64,000 nucleotides of DNA from Triticum aestivum. Lineage: Eukaryota > Streptophyta > Magnoliopsida > Poales > Poaceae. Every line of letters starts with the position of its first letter. Within the stretch, counting starts at the first letter, position 1. The DNA lies in NCBI RefSeq assembly GCF_018294505.1, contig NC_057804.1:248419099-248483098 (forward strand). Reading direction: 5' to 3'. Below the pieces are notes generated by a model. The model was not told the origin of the DNA. It searched no databases and saw only the letters and a program-made list of their open reading frames with translations. The translations under genes were made by a program, and so were the position numbers. Shown here piece after piece: positions 22,123-33,966 of this stretch.

Positions 22123-23825
22123 AAAGATCCGACCTCAGATTGAAAACCAAATCACCATGGGAAAGAGATGGCTTCGCCGTGTAGGAGTGGACGATCACCA
22201 AGTACTCATCATCTTCAATCTCGGAAAGGGAACCCTCCAATGTCGCACCGTCTAATGATTCCTTCAAAAGGGACAAAGACAACAAACACTTGGAAAAACA
22301 AATGTGGTTAGCGTTAGGGCAAAACCAAGCATTCAAGAGGTGATTCACCACACAACTGTCGTTATCAAGCATAGCATATGGTTTGACAAAGGATTGTGAC
22401 ATGGCTTGAAAGCATATCAATCGAGCACATGCAAAGATATCATCGGGACAACCATGTAAATGTGAGGTTGTGATGCAAATATGTGTGACAAGATAATAAG
22501 CATCTACCTCAAGTTCATAGCAAGCATTCACAAAGTGCTCAATGAAAGGTCTATGGTAGGCATAAGAATCATTCACAACACCAAATAAAATGAAGTGTCT
22601 AAACACATGGATCAAGTGCAAGACAATCCAAGCATAACGTGCATAGGGTGTAGTGAAAATTGTGTGGCACTCAACACAATAAGAAGAGCAATTTTTCATC
22701 ATGTGTGAGGCAATCAAGTCAATCATGTGACAAGCAATGGGACATGGCATATGTGAATAAATGATATTGGTGCAACCAACCATATGATAGTAGCAAGTAG
22801 TCCAAGAATTGTATGCAACACACAAGGTGTATATGTCATGAGGCATGGAAATGTGGCAATCGTTGGTGAAAGCAATATCTTGAACATGCGTGCAAATGGT
22901 GCAAGCAACACATGAAGTATGATCCACAATATCCAAGCTCAAGAAGGATGTCACCTTGAAGGTGTGTCCTTGTGCATTCTTCACAATGCCGAAGTGGAAG
23001 CAAATGCGGTGTAGAAGCGAGTCATGGTAGAATGTATGAGGCTCGCTCTCAAGAGCTCGAATGGTCAACTCACGTGAAGTGGAAGTTGACACAAAGTCCA
23101 AGTATCCTACACATGCACACAACAAAACAAATAACGCATGTGCATGGTAGATAAACACATCATCCCTCATGATGGTTCTCTTATCTTGCACATAACCATT
23201 AGAAGCAAAAGTGCATGAATAATATGATGCAACAATGGCGATATTCATGGCACTAGGTATATGGTGCAAAGAAGTAAGACAAGCATGTTTCACAAGTAAT
23301 ATGTCAAAATCTCAAAACATATGTGAGAATGCTATGGGGGCAATCTCATGAGCAAGACTATAAGCATTGTTGCACTCAATACATGGCAAGTTATCTAGCA
23401 TGAGAGAGGCAACACATGGAGATATATGACAAGAAGCAATATGAATCATGTGCAAAGCATATAGATGGTTGTCATCAACCGCATGAAATGAGCAAGTATG
23501 AATCATGGGTGATGCAACATAAGCAAGCATCTCAATCAAGTTGTGCAAACTAGTGGAGCGAAGATGCAACACACTAGAGTAAATCATGGCAATCATGTCA
23601 TGTGAGCAAATAATAGGCATAGACAATGCACATGACATGTCACAAGCACGAACACAAAGCAAGATCATAGTATAATCATAAGCATTGGGCACAAAGTAAA
23701 CATGGCAAGAACAAGCAATATCTCCACCAAGCTTACAAATACACATACGGGTACTAGAATCAATCATCACGTGTAATGCAAAGTGTGGGTCACAAATGCA
23801 TGGCTAAGGCATAGGAATAAACATA
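22107..23825 (-). pseudogene. Element F His/Cys-rich accessory ORF, C-terminal part
   Basis: Two same-frame open stretches (23770-23312 and 23293 down into the LTR at 21629) are separated by one TGA at about 23312-23314. The product is unusually rich in His, Cys, Met, Tyr and Ile, with many CxxC/CxxH-like spacings (for example SCVACTICTH) but no zinc-finger family I can name. A block around the sequence FIYHAHALF and STSTSRELT repeats, diverged, in the N-terminal part on the other side of Helitron H1 (29231-29623), so the protein has internal repeats. Function unknown. Confidence 0.5.
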
Positions 23826-24299
23826 TCATGCAAAGTGAACATGGCGAGATGGCCATATTTAAAACAAAAAAGAGGCTGGGCAACTCGGCCACCCAGAGCT
23901 CCCCCAATTTCGTTGCTCGTTCGCCGTTGGATGCGGGTCAACTGGGTCATCGGAGTGCTGCCTCGCGTTGGATCTTCACTGGCTGCCTCACGTCCCGTTT
24001 TGACCGGCTGGTGAAAACGCAGGGCTGAATGACCTGTGGGCTCATGGCGAGTGCGTATAGGCTGGGTCAAATGCTCCTGGGTGTTCGCGCGCCTCTCCTC
24101 ACGCGCGTCGCTCTCCTCTGTGTTTGCTGCTAGCTCGTGTGGTTGGTTGAGTGGTGCCGCTGCAGGTGGGCCTGCATTCTCTCTGGTCCCACCCGTCGGT
24201 ATCCTGCTATGGATTGTTTTGTGTGCGCGAGGACGTCAGGCGTTGGTACAGAGAGAAGATGAACTGACAGGATGCACGTCCCACGCACGGCGGACACGG

Positions 24300-24454
24300 A
24301 GCGGTTGGCCAAACCTGGCGCGCACGATGCGTACCCACCACTCCGTGCGCATACACATCCGCCCCGCGCACTATGACGGGTAGGCTGTGTTGGATTTTTG
24401 ATCCCGCATGTCGGTGTGTCGGGTTGATTTCTTTCTGGCTTCGGCGTCAGATAC

Positions 24455-24499
<45 letters not shown>

Positions 24500-26760
24500 C
24501 GTGGGCTTCTTCTCCCTTTCTTCCGGGCTTTCTGCCCGCTGAGAACGTGCGCGCAAAAAGGATGAAGCCATCCCGAGCCGTGCGCCCCTTCCCCCGTCCT
24601 CCTCCACCTTGCCTGGGCTCCGCCTCCTCCACCTCTCTCTCTCTTCTGCGCCAACGGCCACTCCCTCGTTGCTGGACCCCGCCCTGCTTCGCCTCCGCCA
24701 GCCTCTTCCTCCTTGCCGTCGACGGCAGCGGTGTGAACTGGAGCAGCGGCCGTGACTAGATGCGATGAGTTGACCGGGCTGGTTCCACGCTGAGGAACGG
24801 ACCCCCTCGACACCATCATCTGCGGCGCTACTCTGCTGCCTCCGTTTGTCACAGTTAAGGTTCTGGTTCCTTGCCTGCTCCCCTTCCTCTTGGGCATTCT
24901 GTTCCTCACGGTATTTACCTTGCTACCTTCGATTTGTTCATGTGCAGGTTTGTGATCTCTTCTGCATTCCGCTTTCCAGGAGTTCTTGCCTTCAACACTG
25001 AGGTGGAATGGCTCTTCCCATACTTGTCTGTAAGCTATTTGATGAAATGTTTGTGTCATACTTTTTCTTCAGTTTTTATTCCTGCTCCTGAGTTTTACTC
25101 TGGTTTGTCATTTCTGCCAGCGCGAAGGTGGGGCTCGAAGAAGTATGGCCCTGATGCGCTAGGTTTGTCATTTTTGTCAGCATCCGCTTCCTTCGTTGGT
25201 TGTCGCTTGTTTGTACATTGTTGTAGTTCAGAGACGCCACCCAATTTGCTAATATAATTGTTCAGTGCTCTCTCACAGCGATTCTTACAAAATTATCATG
25301 CATACAGTTACCTGTTTAAGTAGAATATAAGCACTGTGTTATTCAAATGCAGATTCTTTTGTAACTCAAGAGGTTATATTTTAATTGCATGCACTTACTT
25401 TAGCTTAGGGGTTCATCTGTACGGGAGCACATCATTGGAGAGAAAGATCATGATCAAAGGAAATAGGTTTCAGCTTTCAGGTACATACTCTGTACTATTA
25501 GAAACATATGAGCAAGGTTGTCACAATGACGCTCTATATCGCAATCTTTTCTAGAAGCCGACTTCATAGTTTTCCCATGTGACGTGACTACATGTTCTAC
25601 TTTCTTATTGTAAACATGCTAATATCTTTCTTCTCATATTATAACAAAATGCTCAGTTCTTTTCATTGAATATAGACGCAACTTTTTCTTTGGGTACATG
25701 TATGATTAGATGTATAATTAGTAGTGCTTTCCGTCTGACACTTTTTTTATGGCTGGGAGATTTGACACAAATATCCATATAATTCTGCTTTTCTTCTCTA
25801 TGCCTCAAGCTTGCTCTCCTGTGTTACAATGCAGGCTCATGCGCCTGTTTTCCTTTTTCCTTTTGATGGGGCCGTTCAGGTGAGGTGAAGCAAGCAAGCA
25901 CCTCCCCGTGTTTTATATGTAAGCAATCACCTCCCAATCACCTCCTATTGTTCGTTTAAACCTTTCTTCTGTATTAGCACTACTGGATAACCATTATTTT
26001 TCCGCAAAAAAAGGATAACCATTATTGATCTACCAAAAAGGAAATCATAACACTACAGGTCATGGAAAATAGATATAATTAGCACATAATCCTGCAAGTT
26101 TCACCTAATATGCACATGTTGTTTCAGTTTTCCAAAATATATACCATGGAGAAACTAACTGGATGCAGTGCAGATTCTAGGATATTAACATTTGCAGCCA
26201 TACGTTGGTTTCAATAGTGACAGATTTTTGTCAATCCCACAGAGATAATTTAATTCGAGACTAGCAAATACAGTTAAGTATAAACTGTTTCCTTTGATGA
26301 AATTCTAATGTTTTTTCAAACAAAGTATGATGAACTTAAAATCCATAATATGAAGTTGTGCCTGCTGCATCAGTACAGTTGATGCTTAGGGACTAATTCT
26401 TTATATTTCCTGATGTATTAGTTGAGATCGAGGAGAGAGCGAGCCATTGCAGAGGAGAGGGGATACGAGGATGGGCGGAGGTCAGGCCTTGCTAACAGAT
26501 TTGCGGCGGAGTGGGAGAGGTGACGCCGACCGGCCGGCGCCTCACCACCGGCTCCTGTTTGGCGGTGGCAAAGAGAAGGGTGCCGAGGATGTGTTGCTCT
26601 ATGCATGGGTGTCGAAGTACATCATCGTTATGATGTGTATCGTTTCTCTATTTTCAGCCCTACTACTCTTGAGCCCAAATCCCATGACCATGCCCCCACC
26701 TCTCCTTCGTTGAATGAAGGGAGTCTGGTTGCTAAAAAGTGAGTTTCTTAATCAGTATGT
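24300..26760 (+). pseudogene. Captured gene fragments in Helitron H1 (5' region)
   Basis: A GC-rich stretch (24540-24860) with a CT-rich leader and a GA microsatellite (24457-24496) looks like a plant 5' UTR and first exon. Intron-like AT-rich segments and pyrimidine-rich acceptors follow (for example before CGCGAAGGTGGGGCTCG near 25120). A second GC-rich exon-like island (26418-26620) has an open frame through 26712. I cannot identify the parent gene, and reading frames are short, so this is probably a degraded capture. Confidence 0.4.
24457..24496 (+). repeat. GA dinucleotide microsatellite
   Basis: About 20 uninterrupted GA units in the presumed 5' leader of the captured gene in Helitron H1. 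Confidence 0.95.
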
Positions 26761-27910
26761 ATGTCCCCTCTGCACATGTCGTTTCTTCGTATTTAAGAGG
26801 CCCTCAAGCTTTGTCAGTTTTCTGATAGGTATGGAATTTTAATTTGATAGTCCGAACAACGGTGGATACTGATGGAGCTATATACATCTTTACATGTAAG
26901 TTTGTTCTCTAGATAGTTCTCTTTCCAAGATTTTCATATCATATTTGTCGTGGGATCTGACTGCTTTACCATATTTCCTGGTGTGGACGATGTTATAGAG
27001 TGAGCTACCATCACTTCTCATTACTGACTGTAATCAATATATATGTGTTTATGCCATAAAAGATGGATATTTGTCGAAGCCATTGTCGTGTCATGTAATT
27101 ACTTGCAGATCAACTATATATAGTTTTGTTCGGATTGTAAAGCGGAAACGATAAAACCCTATAGCTCCTGTGTGATTGTCATTTGATTATTTACTTCCTC
27201 AAGTAGTATGGATATGGTGCTGCCAGGATATTAAGTATATTCATGAAGTTGTGCAAAGTTTAAAATTGGTTGTGGTATCTTGCATTTTTCAAATGCTCAT
27301 ATGTTGCTGGTAGTCATGCTTATGCCCAGGATATTAAGTAAGCATGTGCTATGTTGTGACTAAATAAAAGCAATGTTTAGACTTATCTTTTGTTTGCTCT
27401 ACTTAAGTGATGTCGAGAAAATCACTGATATTTCTGTTTTACTTGGCTTACATTTTTGTTTTCAAATAGTTCTGCCTCTCAATTTGATATTTCTATTTGC
27501 TTTTGCTTAGTAATATGATGTATTGTTTTCTAACTCTAGGCCTACTTGTGTTCAAGGTTCAGTTGATTCTGTGTTCTTAAGGGTGTTTTTTTAATGGCAT
27601 CAACATGTCGCATTAATTCCATTCTGCATTGTACTGTGATTTTTCCAAGCAATACCATTATGGCAATGTCTTTGCTCCATTTTAAGTTTCACTTGGATCA
27701 CTAGCCTGCTTGTTCTCACGGCACCTCATCATCATGCCCTTTCTTAAGGGTGTTCTGGCATTTTTGTCCTTTTGTAAATTAGTGGCATTAAATTAGTGGT
27801 CTTCTATTCGTGTTGCGAACCCCAATATGGCATCTCACCATTCCCTACGATCCACATGTTAACTGTGGATTTATTTAATGATAATATGATATCAATTGCC
27901 TTTTCTTCAG

Positions 27911-28066
27911 GATAAGCTGACACCTAATAAGGATCAGGAGAACAACAGAGATGCTAAGAGGCAACCTTTTGGGGTTAAGGATATCAACAACAACAGGGCT
28001 TATGAGGCCGAAGAGAGCTCGAGTGGCGTCTTTTGGTACTTGAAGCCGTGCACGTTCCTGGTGTAG
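27911..28066 (+). CDS. Captured terminal exon in Helitron H1
   Basis: A canonical acceptor TTTTCTTCAG ends at 27910. It is followed by an intact open frame of 51 codons closed by TAG and a T-rich 3' UTR-like sequence. The peptide is hydrophilic with Asn/Asp/Lys (KDINNNRAYEAEE) and ends in an aromatic tail (FWYLKPCTFLV). It lacks a start codon because it is a last exon. It looks like a real plant gene end carried by the Helitron; I do not recognise the family. The acidic, Asn-rich body and conserved-looking aromatic C-terminus should be easy to trace. Confidence 0.5.
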   Translation, partial: DKLTPNKDQENNRDAKRQPFGVKDINNNRAYEAEESSSGVFWYLKPCTFLV

Positions 28067-28739
28067 TAGTAGCAAAATAATTTGGAGGCTTTAAAGCTAC
28101 TGCACTTCATGTAGTTAGGATCAATTCTTTGTTTCGGTTTGAAATATTCCCCTGTTCCTCCTATTTGATTGATTCATCTGATGGACATTTTGTCAGGCAA
28201 ATAAACAAAAGGCATGTGTATTGTTCAAGAAATAGAGAAATGTTATTGTTCTTCTACTAATTGGTTGCTTGGCCAAATGTATTGTAAATGATTTATTATT
28301 GTTCAAGGTATAGAGAAATGTTATTGTTCTTCATTGTAGTGGATGACATCTATCCCAGTTATTGAGATGATGGATGATGGAAGTACTACTGAGGAGTTTT
28401 GTCTTTGACTGAATGAAGCTGCTAAGGAAGAAGGGATAAATAGTGTGGAGGAAGAAGGGATAAATAAGTCGCTCGATTCATGGGCCGAATAGGCTGCCAT
28501 ACAACTGCTTTGAAATATACATGAGTTGATAGAAACACTACTCTTTTGAAGTGTGTTTTTTATACATATTTCATAATAGGCGTATCTATGCCTAGGAGCC
28601 AAAACACCACTCTCCTCCTTAACTGGTTTTATACATGGTGTTTAGTATACATATATTCTTAGGCAAAAAAGATATGTACTTCTTTTTATATAGAAGGGTC
28701 TGAATTCTTACCGTGCGTAATTGCTCAAACAGGAGATTA

Positions 28740-29160
28740 TTGAAAATATATTTTCAACGTGATGTGGTTTTGAATGAGACTCTATGCTACCAAAGTAAAA
28801 TGTGCATGTACATCTTATTGTAGACGACAAACCTATTTTTTTTATTAAAGGGGGCTAAATTTGTTACCGTATATGCATTCTCACAACTAAAATAGCTAAT
28901 ACATGTTTTTTTACAATGCACACATGTATTCAAAAAGTTACATGTATTTTCAGCGGCATGATTTTGAATGGGACTTTGTGCTACCAAATTAGAATATGTA
29001 TATACAAACAAAATATAGTTGTTTCATACTAAAGGGGATTAGATTTGTTACATAGATTTTGTTTCAAATAGAACTCTATGCTACAAGCCATGTTTTCCCC
29101 AACTAAGAGAGATTAAATTTGTAGCCATATGTGCTTTCACGTAACAAAATCAACTAAACC
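28740..29160 (+). repeat. Subterminal direct repeats of Helitron H1
   Basis: A diverged unit recurs at about 28768, 28962 and 29065 (TTTGAATGAGACTCTATGCT and variants), with a companion motif AAATTTGTTACC / AGATTTGTTACA at about 28857 and 29041. Repeats near a terminus may be protein-binding sites or remnants of tandem growth. Confidence 0.5.
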
Positions 29161-29230
29161 ATGTATTTCTTTTCATCGCTAACATGGAATTAGCAGGTCT
29201 CTGCGCCATTTGGCGCAACGGGTCCACTAG

Positions 29231-30900
29231 TAATATGTAATGGACAATAACCCATAGCCAAGTGAGGGACATGTAGAAGAAATGCGCGAAGTCTTTATGG
29301 GAAGGGAGCGGTGGGAAAGACAATCCATGGGATCCCAAGTCATCATTGCTCTCTAGAGCTTGTTTTGTCAACTCGTGGGATTGCGAAGTTGACAAGTATT
29401 CAGGGGTATCTACACAAAAGAGACACAAACCAAAGAAATTGTGTGCATGGTAAATGTACGCATCATACATCATGATGTGTATGTGCATGTATGAATTAGC
29501 ACAAGATAAACATTGCTCAAAGAAATTTGATGCATGGTATAAGAACATGGCATCCATCATGAAAGAATAGTTGTTATGTATCACACGATGGGGATGCAAA
29601 TTGAGCATACAATTATATGGCACATCAACAGCATTTCATTCATGGGAAACATATGGTGCACATAATTATTGGGATCATGCAAAGGATGGGATGGATCAAA
29701 ATCTCCTAACATGTATGAGAAAACTATGGGGGTCTCCTCATGAACAACATTGGATACATCATATGGATAAAATGGACAACATCCAAAACAATGCATATTC
29801 GAAGCTAGGTGGGCATGGCATGGCATATGAGATAAATGATGCAAAGGGAGCATATCAATATCATCACAAGAAAAATAAATGCCAATAACCATGGGCTTGT
29901 CATCTATTCCATATGTGCAAATTGGGTTTATTTTAATGGCATATGCATAGTCACTATGAAAAGATTGCAAATAAGACATATGGTTGATCTCATGCATAGC
30001 ATATGACAAGTCAAGCGGATTAACAAACATGATGTGACCAAGGGAATTGTCACAAGAAATCCTATCTAGCATGGCATCACAACTAATAGACTCCACATGA
30101 GAATCATCATACTCATCATAAATGGGCAAGAAATCATCACATGAGGAAGTCGCACTACCATGAATCATGGAAATAGGTAGATCAACATCATGCAAGGCAA
30201 TGTCAAGAATGTCCACTAGTGGGACTAGCGCATCACCTTCACCTTTGTTACCTTTGTCATTCCACTCATGTGGTGTAAGTGAGGTGGGAAAGACCAAATG
30301 GTGGTCATCTTCATCTTGATGGAACCATGTGGGGGTGCATCATATTCCACCATGGCCATCGTCTTGTCCAAAGGAAGGACAAAGTCATCGTGAATCGGCG
30401 CGTCATCATAGATGGGACCTAGCACCAAATGAGAAGACACAATAGAGGTAGAGGTCAAGTTGTTAGAGATGCAAATGTCCTCACGAGACCTATCAACTAT
30501 CTCACTCTCTCTATGTGGTGGTTCACTCACTCCCTCAAAGTAGTTGCACTCAATCTCACATATGGTGGAGTCACTCATCTCACTCAAGTGGTGGCGGTTG
30601 TGGATCTCCTCACATGGAAAGTGGGGCAACTTGTCATATATGGGGCTAGTGGTGAAGTCACTCTCACTCTCAATATGGTGGCACAAGTCACTCAAGTCAT
30701 CATACGTCCCCATGGTCGAAGGAAAAATCCCATGCTCAACCATCTCATCATCATCACCGTGGATGAAGGCCGAAGATGGCACATCATCACTCTCCTCCAT
30801 GACCGAAGGGAAAATCCCATGCGCGATCATCTCATCGCCGTCACCGTGGATGAAGGCCGAAGATGGCACATCATCACTCTCGCCTCCTAAGATGGAAGCA
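29231..30900 (-). pseudogene. Element F His/Cys-rich accessory ORF, N-terminal part
   Basis: A continuation of the gag frame becomes an acidic linker and then a His/Cys/Met/Tyr-rich region. The frame is broken near 30300 (31382-30225 against 30297-29581) and near 29620 (29623-29150), each by a single-base-type shift. Features: an 87 bp tandem duplication (30718-30891) encoding two copies of an SAFIHGD unit; Asp-rich patches; many His and Cys residues in the second half. No known domain. It ends at Helitron H1. Confidence 0.5.
30718..30891 (-). repeat. 87 bp in-frame tandem duplication in the element F linker
   Basis: Two adjacent near-identical 87 bp units (29 codons each) in the coding frame, with SDDVPSSAFIHGD in each. 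The length is a multiple of three, so the frame is kept. Confidence 0.85.
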
Positions 30901-32069
30901 TCATCCTTGCTCGCCACCTTGTCGCTCGCCTCCAAATCTTGGTCCTTGAAGGTCTCCGTGGTCGAGCTTGTCGCCGCACCATCTTGAAAAAGAGTCGAGG
31001 TAGACTCGGCATCATCAATGCCACAAAGAGGGATGGCGGTGAAGTCGAACTTGGGAGCATCATCTTGGAGCTCGTCGGGCTTGGACATCGTGGTGGTACT
31101 AGCCTCATGCTTGTCGTAGAGCTTGGTCGCCGTGAAGTGTGCTTGGGATGGAGAAGCCTTGACCTTCATGAGTTCTTGTTCCGCCTTGAGAGCACCAATG
31201 TAGTTTTCGTCGAGGTACTTGTAGTTCTTGAGGAAGATAATCTTGGAGATGTCGTTGTGCAATCCCATCATGAAGTGGAACTTCATTGAAATGGGGTCGT
31301 CCACGCCGGCTCGTGGCAAGGCAACCTTCGTCTCCTTGAAGTACGCGTCGATGGACTTGGATCCTTGGGTGGTGTTCTCCAATTAGTGTAGAAGTTGTTC
31401 CGTGTAGGTTGGAGGCACGAACTCTTGCCTCAAAGCTCTCTTCGTCTTGGGCCAACTCATGTTGTAGCTCTCCGATGGTGTGTGAAGCCACCATGTTGGT
31501 GCGTAGTCATGGAAGTTTCTTGTTGCGAACTTCACTTGAACTTCAGGAGGAACTTGATGTAGCTTGAGTTAGTCGTCCATTAGGCGCTCCCATTTGAGAT
31601 ACTCCTCGGGTTCTTGAGTTCCATAGAAAGGAATCATGTGGTTGATGTCGAGGTCGTAGTAGCTCGTGGAAGTCGTGGACTTGAGCTTGGGGGGCTTCTC
31701 TTGAGCGTAGTTTTGGGGTGCTTGTTGGCGAAGATGCCGTATGCCCGTAGGTGAAGATGCCTTGAAGTTGCTTGGCAAAGATGCCAAGGGAGATGGTGAA
31801 TTCATTGAGCGATAGTTGGTGTTGAGCTCTTGACCTTCACGTTCTTGGTGGTGATGGTGTCGATGCTGATGTGATCTTGTCGGAGATGGTAGCTCGGAAG
31901 GATGTTCTCTTGAGCGTCTTCTCGAAGATGAGGAAGATCGCTTGTAGGAATTGATGAGGGCTTTGATCTCCTCCATTTGAGCTTGCATCTTGGCATTCAA
32001 GTTGTTGTTCATGGCATCGAACTCGTCGCTGTTGTAGACCGAAGGTGAAATGCCTTGCCTATCCATCAC
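30901..32069 (-). pseudogene. Element F gag
   Basis: The frame starts at the ATG at 32069 or at the next codon (MMDRQ). Its N-terminal third is Ser/Arg/His-rich (basic, RSSSSSRRRSRE), followed by a Retrotrans_gag-type core: EPEEYLKWERLMDD, a WW-containing segment, an EFVPP motif and QGSKSIDAYFKE. Two in-frame TAA codons (31569-31571 and 31383-31385) interrupt the core without frame change, so this copy cannot make full-length gag without suppression. It would form the particle shell in a mobilised element. Confidence 0.75.
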
Positions 32070-33948
32070 AAGACTCGAGTAGAGGTGAGTAGGAAATTAG
32101 ATAAACAATACCAAGTTACCTTTTCCCAAAGTTGAGGATGTATCCCGTTTCACTCAATGTGAAATGAAAGAATAGTGGAATTGGTACCGGACTTGTTCAC
32201 TCCCACCTATCAAGTAAAGCTTATGGTGGAGCTCGGTGGGGATAGTGGCACAAAAAATTGATGCTAAATGTTAGCAAGAGTCAATAATATTGAAAGAGAT
32301 TCACAAATTCACAAGTGCAACAAGTATACCAATAGCAATGGCACACGGAAACGCACACATGGATAGATAAATGGGGTCGTGCAACCAAGGAATGAGCACA
32401 AAATGTGGATCCACGGAAAACACTTGTGTTGCACAAATCTAGAGAGACGCTAGCACGATTGCTCAATAGGCGGATACGACACTTGTGCACAACCTATAAG
32501 ATGCAAAATGTATCAACTTTCTATCCCAAGTATGCTATATATGTATGGTTCCCGTTGTTTCTCAAGATGATCTAAGATGATCGGATATGACAATCTTATG
32601 TGCAATGTGGTATGATGCTATGGCTCTTGCTTACAAGCTTCTTTGCTCTTTCTCTTTTGCTTAAAAGCTTATTTTTTTTCTTTGGCCACTTTGCGAAATG
32701 CACAAACCAAGATAGCAATTGTGTATATGCGGGAACAATCTTGTGACACAAGAGATGATATGATGATACCAAGATAAGAATACCAAGATGATATGGTATT
32801 TATGCAATGGAAGGCACGAATCACTAATGTGCACAAGTAACATTGTCGGCAATTCTCAAATGGCTAGTCTCAATAGGCAAGTGACGCAAAATGGGCTAGT
32901 GGTTAAACAATGCAATGGCAAGGAGAATGTACAATGATGTCGTCGAGGTTACCGTCCTTGCTTACGGTAGGGGTGTCAAAATGATGAAGTGGTCAATGTC
33001 GATGACGACCTCGTGGTGATGATGAGTGGCGGTGTTCTCGATGTAGAACCATTCCTAATTAGCCAAAACACCTTAGGAAACGGAAAAACCGCAAACTCAA
33101 AATCTCAAATGTCAAATGTCAAATGGTGGTAGTGGAATGCGATGGTGGTTCCGGAGTTGACAATGCGGAACTGGTGGTGGTGGTTGATGAAGAAGAAACC
33201 GTCCCTAAGTAGCCGAAACAACTTAGGAGACTCAAGTCACTACTCAAGCAACCACAAATGCTATATGGATCAAAATGGGTTAGGTTGCGGAAAGCTATGG
33301 TGGTTTTGCGGATGATATGGTGGAGGGCCTAGGCAAAGATGTCAAAATGTCAAAACATTTAAGGATTCAAATGATGTTGGAACATATTTAGATGGATGGG
33401 GAATGTCAATAGCTACTCAACAAGCTAAAGAACGTCAAAATCAGACTCCGGATGTGGAAGATATGGACGAAACAAGAAATCAACCGAAGCAGTTTTTGAA
33501 CTAGCGAACAGTTCGGTCTGGGGTAGCGGACAGTCCGGTCTTCATGCGGAAACCTTCTGATTTGAGTGGACAGTCCGGTATTGGGAGTGGACAGTCCGGT
33601 CCGAAAGCGATTTTGGTCCTGATGCGAGCGGACAGTCCGCTACGAGGGTGCGGACAGTCCGATGCGGGCTGGGAAATGACTAACTCAAAACTTTAGGCGG
33701 AAATGGATGATTTGGGGGGTCAAAATTGAGGAGATTTTATGTATGGAAGGTGGGGAAACTTGTGGGGAAGTTGGATCCACTCAAAACACAACGAATCCAT
33801 GGACCAAAATCGAAAAAACATCATCAAACCAACAAATCACGAAAAAAATCGGGCCTATTTTTGGTGGGGATTTTTGGATTTTAGGACGAAATCAAGCAAA
33901 ACAAGGCTAGAAAACGGTGGGGGAGTCTCCAAATTCATGATCAATGTA
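32070..33948 (-). other. Leader region of element F
   Basis: About 1.9 kb between primer-binding site and gag, without a coding frame over about 70 codons on the minus strand. Its distal part (33510-33665) holds a cluster of CGGAC-N-GTCCG near-palindromes. The rest is AT-rich with GATG-type short repeats and nothing else I recognise. Confidence 0.6.
33510..33665. repeat. Cluster of CGGAC-A-GTCCG near-palindromes in the F leader
   Basis: Six copies of (G/C)GGACAGTCCG-like units (one decayed at the left) within 156 bp, spaced 18-40 bp. Arms CGGAC/GTCCG flank a single central base. Related clusters lie in both F LTRs (21668-21826 and 34458-34592). Confidence 0.8.
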
Positions 33949-33960
33949 GCTTTGATACCA
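33949..33960 (-). other. Primer-binding site of element F
   Basis: The minus strand reads TGGTATCAAAGC, one base different from the tRNA-Met-type TGGTATCAGAGC of elements 1 and 2, six bases after the LTR end. Confidence 0.75.
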
Positions 33961-33966
33961 AGATGT

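Larger units (their letters stand above)
23826..29230 (+). mobile_element. Helitron H1 with captured genic sequence
   Basis: The 3' end is clear: a hairpin TGCGCC-ATTT-GGCGCA (29202-29217), then a short spacer and CTAG (29227-29230) followed by T, the hallmark Helitron terminus. The 5' end is uncertain; the best candidate is TC at 23826-23827 after an A, where the F reading frame stops. It carries GC-rich 5'-gene-like sequence with a GA repeat, several splice-like sites and a terminal exon (27911-28066). No Rep/helicase is visible, so it is non-autonomous. It splits the accessory ORF of F. Confidence 0.7.
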
